64,000 bases of DNA from Stichopus chloronotus. Its lineage: Eukaryota; Echinodermata; Holothuroidea; Aspidochirotida; Stichopodidae. Both the position numbers and the translations under genes were made by a program. The stretch spans positions 16,353,990 to 16,417,989 of the forward strand of contig CM037850.1 of NCBI GenBank assembly GCA_021234535.1, written 5' to 3'. The notes beneath the pieces are model-generated. The model was not told the DNA's origin, did not search any database, and worked only from the letters and a program-made list of their open reading frames with translations. Below are positions 37,001-49,519 of the stretch, piece by piece. Numbering within the stretch: the stretch's first letter is position 1; the number at the start of each line of letters is the position of its first letter.

Positions 37001-39019
37001 CCAGTTTATGGTTCAATTAACAATCTGCTTGAATTTACATCTGTCCCATGGTTTAAATTGTACCACATATTTCTACACAACTGTATATCCTTGTTATTCA
37101 GATACATTATGATGTGCTAAGCTTAATCTACTGAATATTTTGTAATTCCTCTCTTTCCATTCTGTTAGGTTTTGCTCATACTTTTCTCTTACGTAGTATC
37201 ATTTAAAAAAACCTAGGTATGTGTTTCCTTCTATCATATACTACAAATATTGACCTACCTGTAATGAATCTCAAGTACTTTATCTTTATATGCACTGTAA
37301 GTGCTGTTCTCTTTAGTATTATTCTACTCTCTCTGTATATTTTTTGGTATTATTGTATTATTACTGTATTATTATGTACTATACCTATAGTTGTGTACTG
37401 AGTGTTTACCTTCTTACATGATTTTTTTCCTGGTTTCCTAGATGATGTTTTTCATTCTACTAGTCTTTCCATGCACTCTGCTCTCTTCAAGTTGACTTAT
37501 TGTGCTGCCCTGCAGGTGCTGAACTCCACCACCTATCCAGAAAGAATATATATGTTTACTCTTTGATACATTAGTGTTTGCAACAGAACTAACTAATTCT
37601 GCTGCACTCACCTTAACCATTCAACAAATCAGTGTATACATGTCAACATTTTCTGATATTCCTCCCTAAATGTGACAGTGCATACCCAGCATTCTGCACA
37701 AATGTGACTCAACTAATGTCATTATCTCATCAGGACATTCCTGATGAATCCTAAATTATCGCCATGTCAACTCCGCCGTAGGCCAGCAATTCTCGTCACA
37801 CAGTGAACTACTGCCATCTGCATTTTGCACAGACCCAGACTACCAACCAACTGGTTAGGACTTGTTCTACAGTAATTGTCAGGACAAGGTCAAAGGGAGG
37901 TCACCCACCCAGTTTGGCTATTGCTTGGATTTCTTGGAAAGTTGCATAACAAACCTATCACTGTAGTTTATAGCAGCATTGACTCAGTGGAACATCTGTA
38001 CTTAAAAAAGGTTGAAAATATGGGAGGTGGCTCAGTGTGCCTGTCCAAGTGTGTATCCTGTTTGCAATGCATTTATTGCATAAATTGTGCCTGTAGATGT
38101 ATTTTGGGGTTACTAATAGTAGTTACATTGAACATCCAGCTTTAGATCATACTCTACAGTCCTAAGTAACTTGTTCCAGGATTCACATACATGTGCAACT
38201 ATGAAAGGTCCTATCATCAAAAGTGGTACAATCGAAATATCTGTGGGCAAGAAAGAAGGCAGAAAGGTTGGGTTTTTCTCTCTTTTTCTTTTGCATGTTC
38301 AGTCAATTTTACATCCATGTGTGTATTTAAAGACTTTTTCACTAGATTTGGGAAGTGAGTCAATATGGTAGACAGATATGAGTAGGCCTGCTTTTCACCT
38401 AATTGCTTACATTAATGTGTTGTGTGACAGAGCCCAACAGGGCTGAGTCAGGGCATAGATGTAGGGCCACCGATTTTCCGCGAAGTTGTCACGGAAGTTG
38501 TCACGGAATCACAGAATTTTGATTTTTTTCACGGAAAATTACAGAACTTCAAAAATCATTTACAATGCTACAGAAGTTCGCAATCAAAATGGAAAAATGA
38601 AAAAAAAAATTAAAAATTTGTGTATCACAACCCTGCAGTCTCTGGCTGCCTACAATCCAATCAAAAAACTGTTAAAACATCACCCCTGCATTGTTTGTGG
38701 GACTAAGTAGGAGTTGCGCATTTAGGCTACTATATGTTAGTACCAGCCTAGCCTAGGCCGATGCCCATTTCTCTACTGTATTATACTGTAAGTGCATGTG
38801 ACACGATCAAAGAACTATCTAGTTCTTTGGACACGACATACCATACTTTCAAGTTTTGTTTTGGTCTCCATGATCATAACGTTGCTACTTCACTTTCATG
38901 TACTTTCTGTACACAAACACTCTTCAAGTTAGGAGTGTGAAAGCTGTTTCTAAGTCATTGGAGGGAGACTCCTCAGAATTGTATATCTTTTATTCAGAAC
39001 ATACATATCCCAACATCTT
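31089..39019. other. Long stretch without a supported gene
   Basis: No frame here is persuasive. A 125-codon frame (35160-35537) and an overlapping 93-codon frame (35006-35287) follow a plausible acceptor (cctgcag ending near 35031), but the two registers conflict. A possible single end of another TTAA element reads 'agttcccctttaa' near 32983-32995. Vague recurring phrases ('taccatggttcc', 'gacttgctg') occur at 36140-36380. Confidence 0.45.
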
Positions 39020-39576
39020 AAAGGTCAGGTGACATGCTTCCAGAAAAGAGCTCCCTTCATGCAAACGTTACAAAGTAAAACCCTGAGTGAAAATCCGTCG
39101 GAATTTTGTTTGTATCTATTACCGTTTTTGAGATATGACTTTTCAAAGTTTGAAAAAAATGCAAAACAGATGACGTGGAGTGTTGCACAGTGTCAGTTTT
39201 TCTTTTGTTAACCCTACATATTTTGCCTCTTAATTACTTAATTACTGAGTTTCACATTGGTAAGTGATATTGATATTTTGGAAGGAGAAAGTACATGTTT
39301 CCAAAATAAAACCCTCTGGGCATATAAAATTATCAAATGACCTTGAAATAAAGGTTACATAAACAAAGGATTAACATAAGACAAATCCTAGGAGTCCCTC
39401 CCGTGACGTCACAAATTTGCATATTAAGCCAATGTTTATTCATGACACAGCTGTGAGACACTAATTTGCCTGTAAATTTGTCAATTTTTGACGCAATTTG
39501 AGGCTATTTTCAACATTTTGAATGCCTAATGCACCCAGTACCTCAAAATGTCATTTTCATGTCACCAGACCTTTAA
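39020..39576 (+). mobile_element. TTAA-flanked inverted-repeat element, family C
   Basis: TTAA at 39020-39023 and 39573-39576 flanks 549 bases. The ends read AGGTCAGGTGACATG and, inverted, AGGTCTGGTGACATG, with a single mismatch in 15. Internally there is a CRE-like GTGACGTCAC followed by ATTTGCATATTAA (about 39400-39426). No protein is encoded. The termini differ from families A and B beyond the shared TTAA-AG start. Confidence 0.8.
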
Positions 39577-40309
39577 CTTCTTTAACAGGATGTTGACTAA
39601 ATACAGATTTTGGATCTGTATTGGTCATCTACAGGTAGCTTGGATTGTCCCTCATGCCCTGGCTTTGCTCCTCAAGTTCATGTGCTTCTGTTGAAATGCT
39701 GAAGAACAGAACAAGTATTTTAGTCTGATTTGAAAATAGATAAATTCCATCAAGGTTCTGGCATGCTTAATTGATAAACCAATGGTGTTGGGCATGTATC
39801 TAAATTAATTCATTGAAGATCTTTTTGAACTTGCCTTTGTAAGGTACAGTATTTGAAGAAGATTGAAAGGTTGGTTACTCTCAGGGCACAGGAACACTAA
39901 GAGCTGAGGTTGTGTATTGTACCACAGAGCATTCTTGAAAAGGTCACAAACCTTAGCCAAGGGTATTCTCTTTCTGCATGATTCAGTTTGAGATTTACTT
40001 GTAATAACATGTAACAGTTGTTACTATTTTGATACAAGTGCCGAATAGTCTGACAGTTCTGTATAGACTTAAACTGTATCTTACATAAACACTGGCAAAT
40101 CTCTACTAAACTACTGTATCTTTCATTTTGGTGTACGAATTTGCTACCTAGGGCTTATGTTACATCAGTGACATTAGCATGTGACAGCCAGGACACTAGC
40201 ATGTGACAGTAGCACCATTGTCTTATACCTGCCAAAGATAGTCATCTACAGTTTTAGGGTGCATCTTGGCCTATATTTTGACATTGCATGGACATACACA
40301 TTGTGTTCA
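39577..40309. other. Intergenic sequence, no gene seen
   Basis: Nothing recognisable lies between the family C element and the next insertion. Confidence 0.6.
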
Positions 40310-42863
40310 TTACCACAAAGTAAGGTGGGTCGGTATTCTGAAATAAAAATATCGATATACCGACTTCAAAATACCGGTAATTTCGATATTTTCGTGGAAC
40401 AGGTACACACAGTAAATGTGCTTTAAATGGTATACGTTATGTAGGATTTGACTATGAATGACCGAGAGCTACTGTAAATGTACTATATTAATCGTAATCT
40501 TTGGTTGTCTTGTGCTGTTTTCTGTTTGTTTGCTTGTTTTTTTTTTATAGTAATCATAAATACTTGTCAACTCGGAGTCAAAATTGTGGACAGCCCCCCT
40601 GTCTGATTTTCTGCGTAACAAAGTGGGATATTCCACTTTTCACTTCTCAGATTCCTCCAGTTTTATCTTTCCAATTTCTGTGACTTTCCGTTTCAGACTT
40701 AAACGGCAGTTGTACGTTTCTGCGATCTTTCGTTACTCTTGTTAGAATTGCCCGCGTGTATTAATAGCCATTTAATGAACATTTTAGTGTTAGGTCGAAA
40801 ACCACTTCACCAGGGTAACGAAATTTTGATCAAAAGAAATCATTTGATATTACCTCAAAACTTAAGTGCTTCACGAAATGTTGCATATTTCACGTAAACC
40901 AAACTATATTACATGTATTGTTAACCTTTAAATGTACCAAAAGACTTTTATTAAAAATGTACGAAAGATCGCGCAAAGCCTTCTATAAATTTACGCTAAT
41001 TATATCCTAACATAGTTATTAGGTATGTTGCGAATAGCCTATCCACCTCGGAAATGTGTACGTATTTCATTCCCTGTGAAAAAACAGCGGACTGTTTGTT
41101 AGTTACAGAGTTAATGTTATTTAAAGAAACGTGTAAATGTATCCTACTGTTTTCAATATTGAGATTCAATCTTGCATTTGTAGAAAAAGAGAACTTCGAT
41201 AAGTGTGATATATTGTGGCGCTACGGTAGCAAATATGTTTGTTTACGAAGTTACCTCCTCTTCTTAGCGGGCTAGTAATACTGTAGTCAGTGCACGCGGT
41301 CATGGGGAATGCACGGTTGATTCAAACAGGTGTTTTGGCCAGCTGCAGCTGGTCTGCTGGGGTCGACTTGGGTACTACATACGTACTGTAGTGTTATAAG
41401 TAGAAGTTTGCGGCTTTGATAACGATTGTGAAATTTATAAGGAAACTTAAAAACAGCTGTAAACCATGTGCTTTTCGTTAATAAACTTTTTTAATCAAAA
41501 TGTATAGTTTCAGAAACTTCTCCAAAATTGGTAAATTCTGTTTCCGTAGTTAAATTCGATTCGGTTTTTTTCTCGATCACGCAAAATTGTTGGCCCTAAA
41601 ACTGGCTATTTTTTTCTTCAAATTCACGTGATTGATAGAATACGGTACCCAATGTGAGTAGCAAGCACAAAAGAAAAGGACTGAGGCCCTATCACAAACT
41701 TATTACTAAAGTCGCAAATGTCTAACAGCACCTGGCTGTGCACATCTAGGCAAGATATACACTGATGCCTTGCTCCAGATTTTCTTCATATTTGATGTAT
41801 AAAAGAAGTAATTTAACTGAACTAGGTAGCCCCTTGTCTTTGACATTGGAGAATATCTCACATCACTGTACAAGCTAACGTTTTCAGAAAATTGCCTGCT
41901 AACTATCCCCCACTAATCTGAAACTACGCCTAAACGGATGAAAAGCCCGATTCCTGAGTGAGATACTGTAACTTGCAATTGGCCCTTACACGTACTACTA
42001 AGTAGTACCATATACTCTGCGCAAACTTGGAAATAAGGGGTTTCACCGAACTCGTTGTTTGCCTCAGTACAGCTGAACTCGCCTGTCACTCTGTCAGTAT
42101 TCATCAACAAGCTTCAGCTTGCCCCGTAAATATCTCTACATATCTAAAATACCGACTGATATTTTATCGATACGAACAAAATCTTCAACAGAAAAAAAAA
42201 AAACTAACAATTTCACTCCACACCCGTTTTTATAATGCAGTGATCCAGCCCTTTTACTTGGTTCTATCTTTTGTACATTGTGACGCAGTTGTTACAGAAA
42301 CTGAAACTTTCCATAGGGATGACAAATTGTGATCGTTGTCCCGCGCACATTGCCACGTGACAACGTGTGTCGCTAACGTTCGTACTCCGCACTGTCTGAA
42401 CTTGCTGCTTTGAACCCTGTACACTGTGTGTGTACTTGACACTGTAACCCCTGCACCTAACGTCGACAACAGCTTCTGCACGGTCAAAGTGCATATGTAC
42501 ACGTGTGCAGCGATCGGAGTGCATGTATACATGTGCGTAGCGACTGCTATTAGGGCCGCTTTTGTTATGGAGGTCAGAGACACGAGTTGAACGTAAGTGT
42601 CCTTGTAACATGAGACAGAGGGTTATCAATCTGTGTCACTTAGTCGATACTAAGTCACTGCTACTGACTGTCGATATCAACAGTTGACCCGGTATACTAC
42701 TATGTTACTATGTAGTGTAATATCGATATTTTAGATATTTCTTCTATATACCGACTTTACTATATGTCGATATAGTTGAAAACGCATATCGACGGTATGG
42801 GTATTGTGGGAATACCGACTAATACAGGTAATATCGATATACCGCCACTGCTTACCACAAAGT
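40310..42863. mobile_element. 2.53 kb insertion between 12-bp direct repeats (hAT-like ends)
   Basis: The 12-mer TTACCACAAAGT occurs at 40310-40321 and 42852-42863. The 2530 bases between start AAGGTGGGTCGGTATTC and end, read inverted, GCAGTGGCGGTATATCG. Both ends are followed inward by ATCGATAT and ACCG words (40340-40400 and 42715-42846), giving palindromic subterminal regions. CAGTGGCGGTA-type termini suggest a hAT-superfamily element, but hAT duplications are normally 8 bases, so the class is uncertain. Internal frames (up to 121 codons at 42264-42629, minus) show no transposase motif. Confidence 0.75.
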
Positions 42864-42916
42864 GAGCATTGTCATTGACTGTAAAAAGCTGACCTTTTAT
42901 CTATGAAAGAAGCTTT

Positions 42917-44050
42917 AGCCGTGTTCCCATTTGAGTGAGCGCAGTGGATCAAGATCTACCGTGCTAGATCAAACTCTAATGGGAACGCAGATCAACAACG
43001 CTCACTCAAGATCAAGATCCACCGATTTTGATGCACCCATCGGGGTAGATCAGATCCACCGCGCTGGATCAAAGTTTGTAATGGAACACATCGGTAGATC
43101 AAGTGACCCTGGATCTCCGGTTTATTCCTTCCCTGGTGTGCATTTGCTTTCTGGTGGCAAACGCGGGTAATAAGTTCAAACTTAAGCCTCGCTGGGCACA
43201 TCGCTACGGGCAAGTGTGTACAACATAGTGCAGTAGTATAGCGTACATGTACAGCGCACATTTTCTGCCTGTATTTCGCTACCGATTGATCAAGAAGGGG
43301 CTACTGCAGTTCTGATAATGGTACTAATTTAGAGTCGTACCAATTGGACAAGGTATCAGATATAACTAAAAGAGCTAGCGAGCACGTTCATATGGTACGG
43401 ATTCTAAAGTTGTGCCCTGATAATTTGTAAGAAATTTGGTCTGTTCGTTGACTTATTTTCTGTATGTTGCATTTTAAAACAATTTCTTCTAACATCTGTT
43501 CTGTTACCGATAAATTGATATAAAGTGTATATAAATGGCCGAATGGCAGTTTACTGCAACAAGTTGGAACATTCGTCAACTGCCACCGATGTAATAGAAC
43601 TCTTAACTGAGATAGAAGCACGAGCAAACTTGCCAAAGCAGTAATGTTTACCTCCATATTAAAAAACAAACAACGTTATTGACATGTGTTAATACCTCAT
43701 GCTCCTCAGTATAGTACGTCGTGGAAGTAGGCCCAAAGTTAGTGCTAAGCTGCAAAAGTATGATATGACCAATACTATGCTGTTGTTGTAGTGTGTGGTG
43801 ACATGCAGTTAGCAACACATGCACATGTACATTTCTGTGACACAGTGCTAGTGTTTGTGACACAGTGCTAGTGTGCGATATCCAACTTGTACACGTTGGT
43901 GACCTTTTCGTGCTTGTGCAATGTGTTCGTATAACATGTTGATCTACCGTGCTCATTCAAATGGGAAGGCGGCTGTGGATCAAGTTATTCGACACCACCC
44001 GAAGCAATAAAACCATGATCCACTGCGCTCACTCAAATGGGAACACGGCT
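42917..44050. mobile_element. 1134-bp element with perfect 35-bp terminal inverted repeats
   Basis: Bases 42917-42951 are the exact inverse complement of 44016-44050 (ends AGCCGTGTTCCCATTTGAGT). TTT flanks both ends (42914-42916 and 44051-44053), consistent with a 3-base duplication as in PIF/Harbinger elements; the class is inferred. Degenerate extra copies of the same sequence lie just inside each end (42953-43020 and 43938-43980). Internal frames of 79-102 codons show no transposase features, so it is probably non-autonomous. Perfect ends suggest recent insertion. Confidence 0.9.
43832..43873 (+). repeat. 20-base tandem duplication inside the 1.13 kb element
   Basis: The phrase 'tgtgacacagtgctagtg' occurs twice in immediate succession, separated by 'tt'. 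It is probably a local slippage event. Confidence 0.85.
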
Positions 44051-44053
44051 TTT

Positions 44054-45893
44054 GATGGCTCCAAAAATGTTGTACCACCATGATACAGTGAAAAATGTGG
44101 TTTAGCTTGCATGCCCAGATTAAGCAAAATTTTGATATGTCCTGTTTCTTGGATCACAGTCTTTTGTGGTTTCTTCTGTATCCACTTTGCCAGGACTGGG
44201 TTCTTTGTCTTTGAATTCAACACTGCATTCAACCTTTTTGAAAGTGAACGTTGAACGGTTTCACTCAGTTACATGTATGTTGTCCCAGTGTTTCAGATGT
44301 GGAGCACTTGTGTAGTACCTGGAAGATTAAGAGCAAAATTTCATCTACTGTAGCTATCCCGGTGTCTGTCCGTACCTCTCAAATCCCCTCTCTCAAATCC
44401 CCTTTCTCCAATCCCTTTCCTATCTCCTTCCTCCTCCTCCTCCTGAAGCTATCCTGTTCATGACTTGCCGATTTTTAGGTCATCTGACTACTTTTGTTAA
44501 CTATATGTCAGTGTTGAATAAAGATTGACCCACTTTTGTGATTTCAGCCTTCATAAAATGTGGAAGATATCACCTCACCTTTGCTGTTGCCCTACCCTTT
44601 TGTGTTTTAGAAGAGGTCAACGTCCACTCACAATGACGGCAGCTTAAGTGGTATTGATTTTAAAGGCAGCAGCAGACTTACTGCATGCATCATTAGGCTT
44701 ATTTAGGGGTAATTGTGATGCAGTGAGGTTGAGCTGCACGAAAGTTGAAAGAGATCTTTGGAGAAGATGGACCAAGTGTGTGTTACAAGCCATACATGTG
44801 TCCCATGTAACATATCCTACTCCTTGTAATTTTCATCCGGAATTGAAGATGTACTGTAACTTTGCACAAACAGACCAACTATTTCGTCTTCTGTCACAAC
44901 ACATAGCAAAACACAGCTACAGTGTACAAGAACTTTGGCTGTCTACTGTCATGTTTGCTTGGAAAACACATCACAGCAGCGAAAAAATGCTTTACTAAAG
45001 CCCTATAATTACAAATTACAATTTGAATAACTACAAGTCACTTAAGTACAGGGTTTTGATAATCCGGTAATACTATTCCATGCAGACCCAGGGAGATTTT
45101 CTGGATTGCACTTCACATGCGTCATGTTGTATGCAATGTGTCATGTCGTATAGTATGTATAGTCTTCATCAAAGAACAAGGATGCTCTCTTTGTGACAAA
45201 TATTTCACCAAATATCAGACTTTGGCAAAATTCCAACATTTCATCATCATTGTCATCAAGAAATTCTTCTTTTTTATGAGATGTGTCTGGAATTTTCTCT
45301 AACAGTGACAGCCAGACTAAACTTGTCAAGGCAGTCCTCTCAGTGCATCATGGGAAGTTATTTGTTTTTAGTGTGGAAAACTTATTTGTGTACAAGAAGT
45401 GTATTGCAGCGTTTAACTTTAGGGAACATTCAAGGCTTTGTTGTGTCATGTCAAGAATGACTCCAGTACTGGATTCACATGTGTGCAGTACGGACTAGAC
45501 GACCTATAGTAATGTTTGAACATCACCTGAGGCTATTTACCTCATATTAGCTAATTCAAAAATAGTGCAAGAGATCTTGAGTTCCTTATATGCACCCACC
45601 TAATGCAAGCATCCCAGGAATGTAGCCATTTTTGGCAAAAACTCAGAAAAAAAAAAATTCCCATAACTTTGTGATTTCATGGCTGTGCATTATCAGCAAT
45701 CAATGTAAGAAATAAGAATTGACATTTGTGAGCTATGCCAGAAACCCTTGTCTCTGAAGGGAAATATTGCTGGTATCAATTTTTGAACTGCATGCAGTAC
45801 CATTCAGCAGATGATGCCAGTAATTGAAGTTTCAACCATCAGTGTGCAAACAGAATGCTGACATAGTGTACAGTACATGCATACAGTGGTTTT
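44054..45893. other. Intergenic sequence with weak open frames
   Basis: A 116-codon frame at 44648-44998 (containing HVTYPTPCNFHPELKMYC) starts at a non-ATG codon and matches no family I recognise. If the minus-strand exon to the right is real, its 3' untranslated region falls in the right part, but no clear minus-strand AATAAA was found near it. Confidence 0.4.
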
Positions 45894-46195
45894 TCAAAGC
45901 AAATCTGTGTGAAATACACCGTTCATGAAGTTGAATAAGTTTTTATAGAGACGGAAAATACTGCCGAAGAGGTCAGCGACACTGTCCTCCCTCAGAGTCA
46001 AAGGATTCATCTTCATCTGCTGATTCTCATCAGGTATTCCTCCCCCAGCCGTGGGATTTAATATGATCCTACATCTCAGTGGTTCTGTCTGTCGCGCAGC
46101 CATTCTGTAATATTTTTCTCCATCGAGATGCTGCGGCTTCAGACGAAGGATAAGACATTGCGTTTCTTGAATTTCAAGATTACGGGTCGGAGACT
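45894..46195 (-). CDS. Probable terminal coding exon, unknown protein
   Basis: Reading leftward, a pyrimidine-rich tract ending 'ttttcctcccactcag' (46196 and above) is a strong acceptor. The exon then enters in phase 1 and stays open for about 100 codons to a TGA at 45894-45896. The product includes ETQCLILRLKPQHLDGEKYY, LRCRIILNPTAGGGIPDENQ and ends YKNLFNFMNGVFHTDLL. Codon choice is mixed and GC content is higher than in the flanks, unlike the chance frames elsewhere. No domain is recognised. The ORF's nominal upstream start falls inside the pyrimidine tract, so upstream exons must lie to the right. If the candidate Bak-like first exon at 46552 is real, the two genes would overlap on opposite strands. 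Confidence 0.5.
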
Positions 46196-46551
46196 CTGAG
46201 TGGGAGGAAAAGAAAGAGTTAAAAAGCAAGGAGAAACAAGCACGCTTTCAGCATCAGAGGCTCTCACTGGCAAATTTCCAGTACATCATTCCTTAAGAAA
46301 AAACTTGTTTTCAATTGCTGTCTGCACGTCGTTCTAGCGTCGCCCACTTTTGTGCGAGGAGGCTGCATTAGTTCTTCTTTGCAGTGCAACAGGGAGAGAG
46401 CAACGACCACAGCTTGCAATACACTGCAGAGGGGATCTGTGCAAACAGATTTGTTACAGTATGTGGAAGAATTTTTCTTACTCATAAACCAGGAAGGATG
46501 TTTCTAATAGCAAGCCTGATTTGCCAGATTGAGAGGTACTACAATCCACCA

Positions 46552-46590
46552 ATGACAGCTGTCCATGTCCACCAACCCAGTGCCCAGCAG
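46552..46590 (+). CDS. Possible first coding exon of the Bak-like gene
   Basis: Thirteen codons (MTAVHVHQPSAQQ) end at CAG and meet a good donor (gtgaga from 46591). The exon ends in phase 0, and the first recognised Bak-like exon at 58047 also begins in phase 0, so they would join cleanly across an 11.4 kb intron. An in-frame upstream ATG at 46498, with A at -3, would add 18 residues, so the start is undecided. The short, unstructured amino terminus fits Bak-type proteins, but no direct sequence match supports it. The alternative is that the gene starts at the ATG directly after the acceptor at 58047. Confidence 0.2.
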
Positions 46591-49257
46591 GTGAGAGGCT
46601 GTGCTGTTAGTTGATTGTGGCATTTGAAAAAATCATAGCATTTCAATATTTACAGTAGTTATCAGTGCTTTGAGCATATCTCATGTCCCATACACTCATA
46701 ATGCTGTGCTCACACTTTGTGATAATGAACATCAAGTGAGCACCTTTAATAACAGTTAGGCTCAATGGTTCAGTATCCTCTCCTACAGCCTCAATTTATC
46801 AAGACCATTGTCAGAAATGCCTTCCCCACCATCGTCTGCAAGTGTACAGTATGCATCTCTCGCACATGTTCAAATATAGTACTGTACATCCATTTGTGAA
46901 GCAAGCTTGCTGTCAGCACCAACTTGCATCCATGGGATGAGCTGAAGTGTGCACATGCACACACAGAGCCCTGTAGAATCTCAATTACGGAGGCTGCATA
47001 GGTGTGCAGTGTTTTGGGCTTTATAAATTTTCCACGACAGCACTCACTTAGGGAAGGTGTGTGCAGTGCTCATCAGACAAATCACACCTGCATGACTAGT
47101 GCTGCAGAGCCCTGAGGATGTTTGAATTTAGTACTGTTAATCATCTTACAGTACCAGGACACTACTTATGTAGTTAACTACACACTACTGGCTGGGAGTT
47201 TTGTACTGTATGATCAAATATGTACTGTAGGGGTGCATCTACTGTGCTACAAGGCACTGCTATGGAATCTTCCATATTGAATGCAAAGATCGTTATGTAT
47301 ACTGCATGTTTTGCACTGCAATTATGATTATTTGGTCTGTAATTACTGATTACATATTATAGTACATTTATTGGAGTGTAGTACCTTTTATTTTCATACC
47401 AAGTAACTGGAATTGCTGTATATTTTTTGCACCAGGTTAAGTTGATGATGTTGTACAGTTGTCCAGTTTGCCGTCACTCCGTCTGCAGTATCTGGAGTAT
47501 TTTTATCATTTTGCTATAAATTTAACAGTTAACATAATTACATTCTTATACCAATTGACTTCACCCTCCTTCTGCGTATTATGTAGTTTTTCTTGCATTG
47601 TAATGTTCATCCATTAGAAGCAAGAATTTATTTTAATAAAGTAACTAACAATTAGGCGACATGTACTGTAACTTTGCATTAAAAGCCTATCCATTCTCAT
47701 GGACAGGGTATTTGCTGTACATGAGCGTGGAAGCCTGTATTCAACTACAAGGTTACTAAGCAGTTCCATTGTTGATAATGGTTGAATGAACTGTATGCAT
47801 TACAAAAACTTACAAAGCAGAGGAAAATGGATACGCTCATGACTTTTATGTTAAATTGTTCAAATATGACAGTGTAAATTCTGCACTTGTCTTGCAATGG
47901 TTAACTTTACACTCGGTATCGATTGTATCTCTCGAAATGTTTAAAACTTCCGACATTCTGCTCTTGAACATTGGGCTCAGTCAATAAATCTGGTATACTC
48001 TTGTGATGAAACAAAGAGTCTGGTAAACAAGAAAATGTTAAAACTCGGTGCTATTCTTCTCTTGTAAGTGGTACATTAGAGTAAAACTTGGTCATGCACA
48101 TAGAACCTGTCACACGATTGACAAAAAATTGAGGTTTTGTAAACAGTTGGTTATAACTTTATGTAACGTTACAATTATGCCTACACACAGGAATCACAGA
48201 GGTGTATGATACAGTACTGTATGTATCGCTATGCATACAAAGTCCAGCTGAATATTCTAGAACTGGTTGGTTCTTAGTGAATCTTTAGCCTTCCTTTTCA
48301 CATTCCCACAATGCCCATATTTTCTGTTGGTAGCACTACTCCCATGTGCGGCCCCTTCTGTGTACTGCTCTGCTTTGAACTGAATCCTCAAATTGCTTTC
48401 ACCCAGTAAGTCTTTGAAAACTCCACTATTCACATCCATGCTCTGTCAATCACATACTGTCTATGTGCAACGCACAGAAAATCGATCTGAGCGAGCTGCT
48501 GTATGTCGTTGACATGAAACAGGAATTGAAATTTGCCTCATAATGAATATTCAAATTGTCATTTGTGATAATGTGATTGGTTTCTTCAATGGAAATAGCC
48601 TATTTTCAATGAGAGTAATAAACATGCTCTGAAGAATATGACAAGACAATGGTGGGGAGTGACTCGTGTATCGTAGTAAGGGCTTGCCGTATCTATGAGT
48701 TTCTAGAACTGTATGGGGATTTATCACTAACTTATTGTAAGAAGAATACCCTACCATTGTCTTAGCACAAGACTACAGTCAGTGTTGCATTCAATACTGA
48801 AGTTTACACATTGTTCAGTTTCAGTTTTAAAAAGATTTTGTTTTATAGCTTATCCTTAGGGCATATTTGCAGTACCCTATTGCTTCTCACTAGTGAAATG
48901 AGCAGTTTAATAGATCTGGATGCCAACCAAAGGTCAAGAGGTTTGCCTTAATTGTATAATTTCACTCCCAGAAGTGAGTCAGACTTTAGGGATGATCAAC
49001 ATCAAGCACAAAGTTCAGTGGCTGCCTGCATGAAACCAATGGTACGGTAGTCTCAACAGTCCTGTGACTCCGTGTATGCTCCATCCTACAGCTCAGAGGT
49101 CACCATGATATTTGGTCTCCTGGATCCACAGAGCTGTCACCAGCAGAATTTTGATCAGCTTTAAAATATGATGTAGAGTACAACCCACCCTCTCCTCCCC
49201 CCCCCCCCATCCATTATAGATCAATATCTTGAATAATTGACCATATTGCCAAGAGAG
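46591..49257. other. Intergenic or intronic sequence, no gene seen
   Basis: A 60-codon minus frame (48257-48439) has balanced composition but no recognised domain and unclear splice borders. TACTGTA/TACAGTA words are common. Confidence 0.45.
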
Positions 49258-49378
49258 CTATCACATGTGACAGATGTTGATCTATCACATGTGACATGTT
49301 GATCTATCACATGTGACAGATGTTGATCTAACACATGTGACATGTTGATTTACAGTATCACATGTGACGGTTGTTGAT
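49258..49378 (+). repeat. Short tandem repeat with palindromic TCACATGTGA cores
   Basis: Five units of about 22-27 bases each begin with (T/A)CACATGTGA and continue with a 'ca(ga)tgttgat(c/t)ta' spacer, alternating 24 and 22 bases at first. Every core is a perfect palindrome containing an E-box-like CACATGTG. Confidence 0.9.
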
Positions 49379-49519
49379 TACTGAAGTTGTATATATCCTA
49401 ATAGGGGGCACATATACAGTATGAAAGGTTGGCCCCCTAGCCTGTCATCACTGCCATGTCGTCACTCAGTTTACCAGGGGCATTGGAGGAATGGAAAAAA
49501 TGAGAAGGGGTAGTTGTAC

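Noticed and set aside
42254..42629. Minus-strand frames of 109-121 codons inside the 2.5 kb element as a transposase
   Set aside because: No catalytic or zinc-finger pattern is visible, and the two registers overlap.
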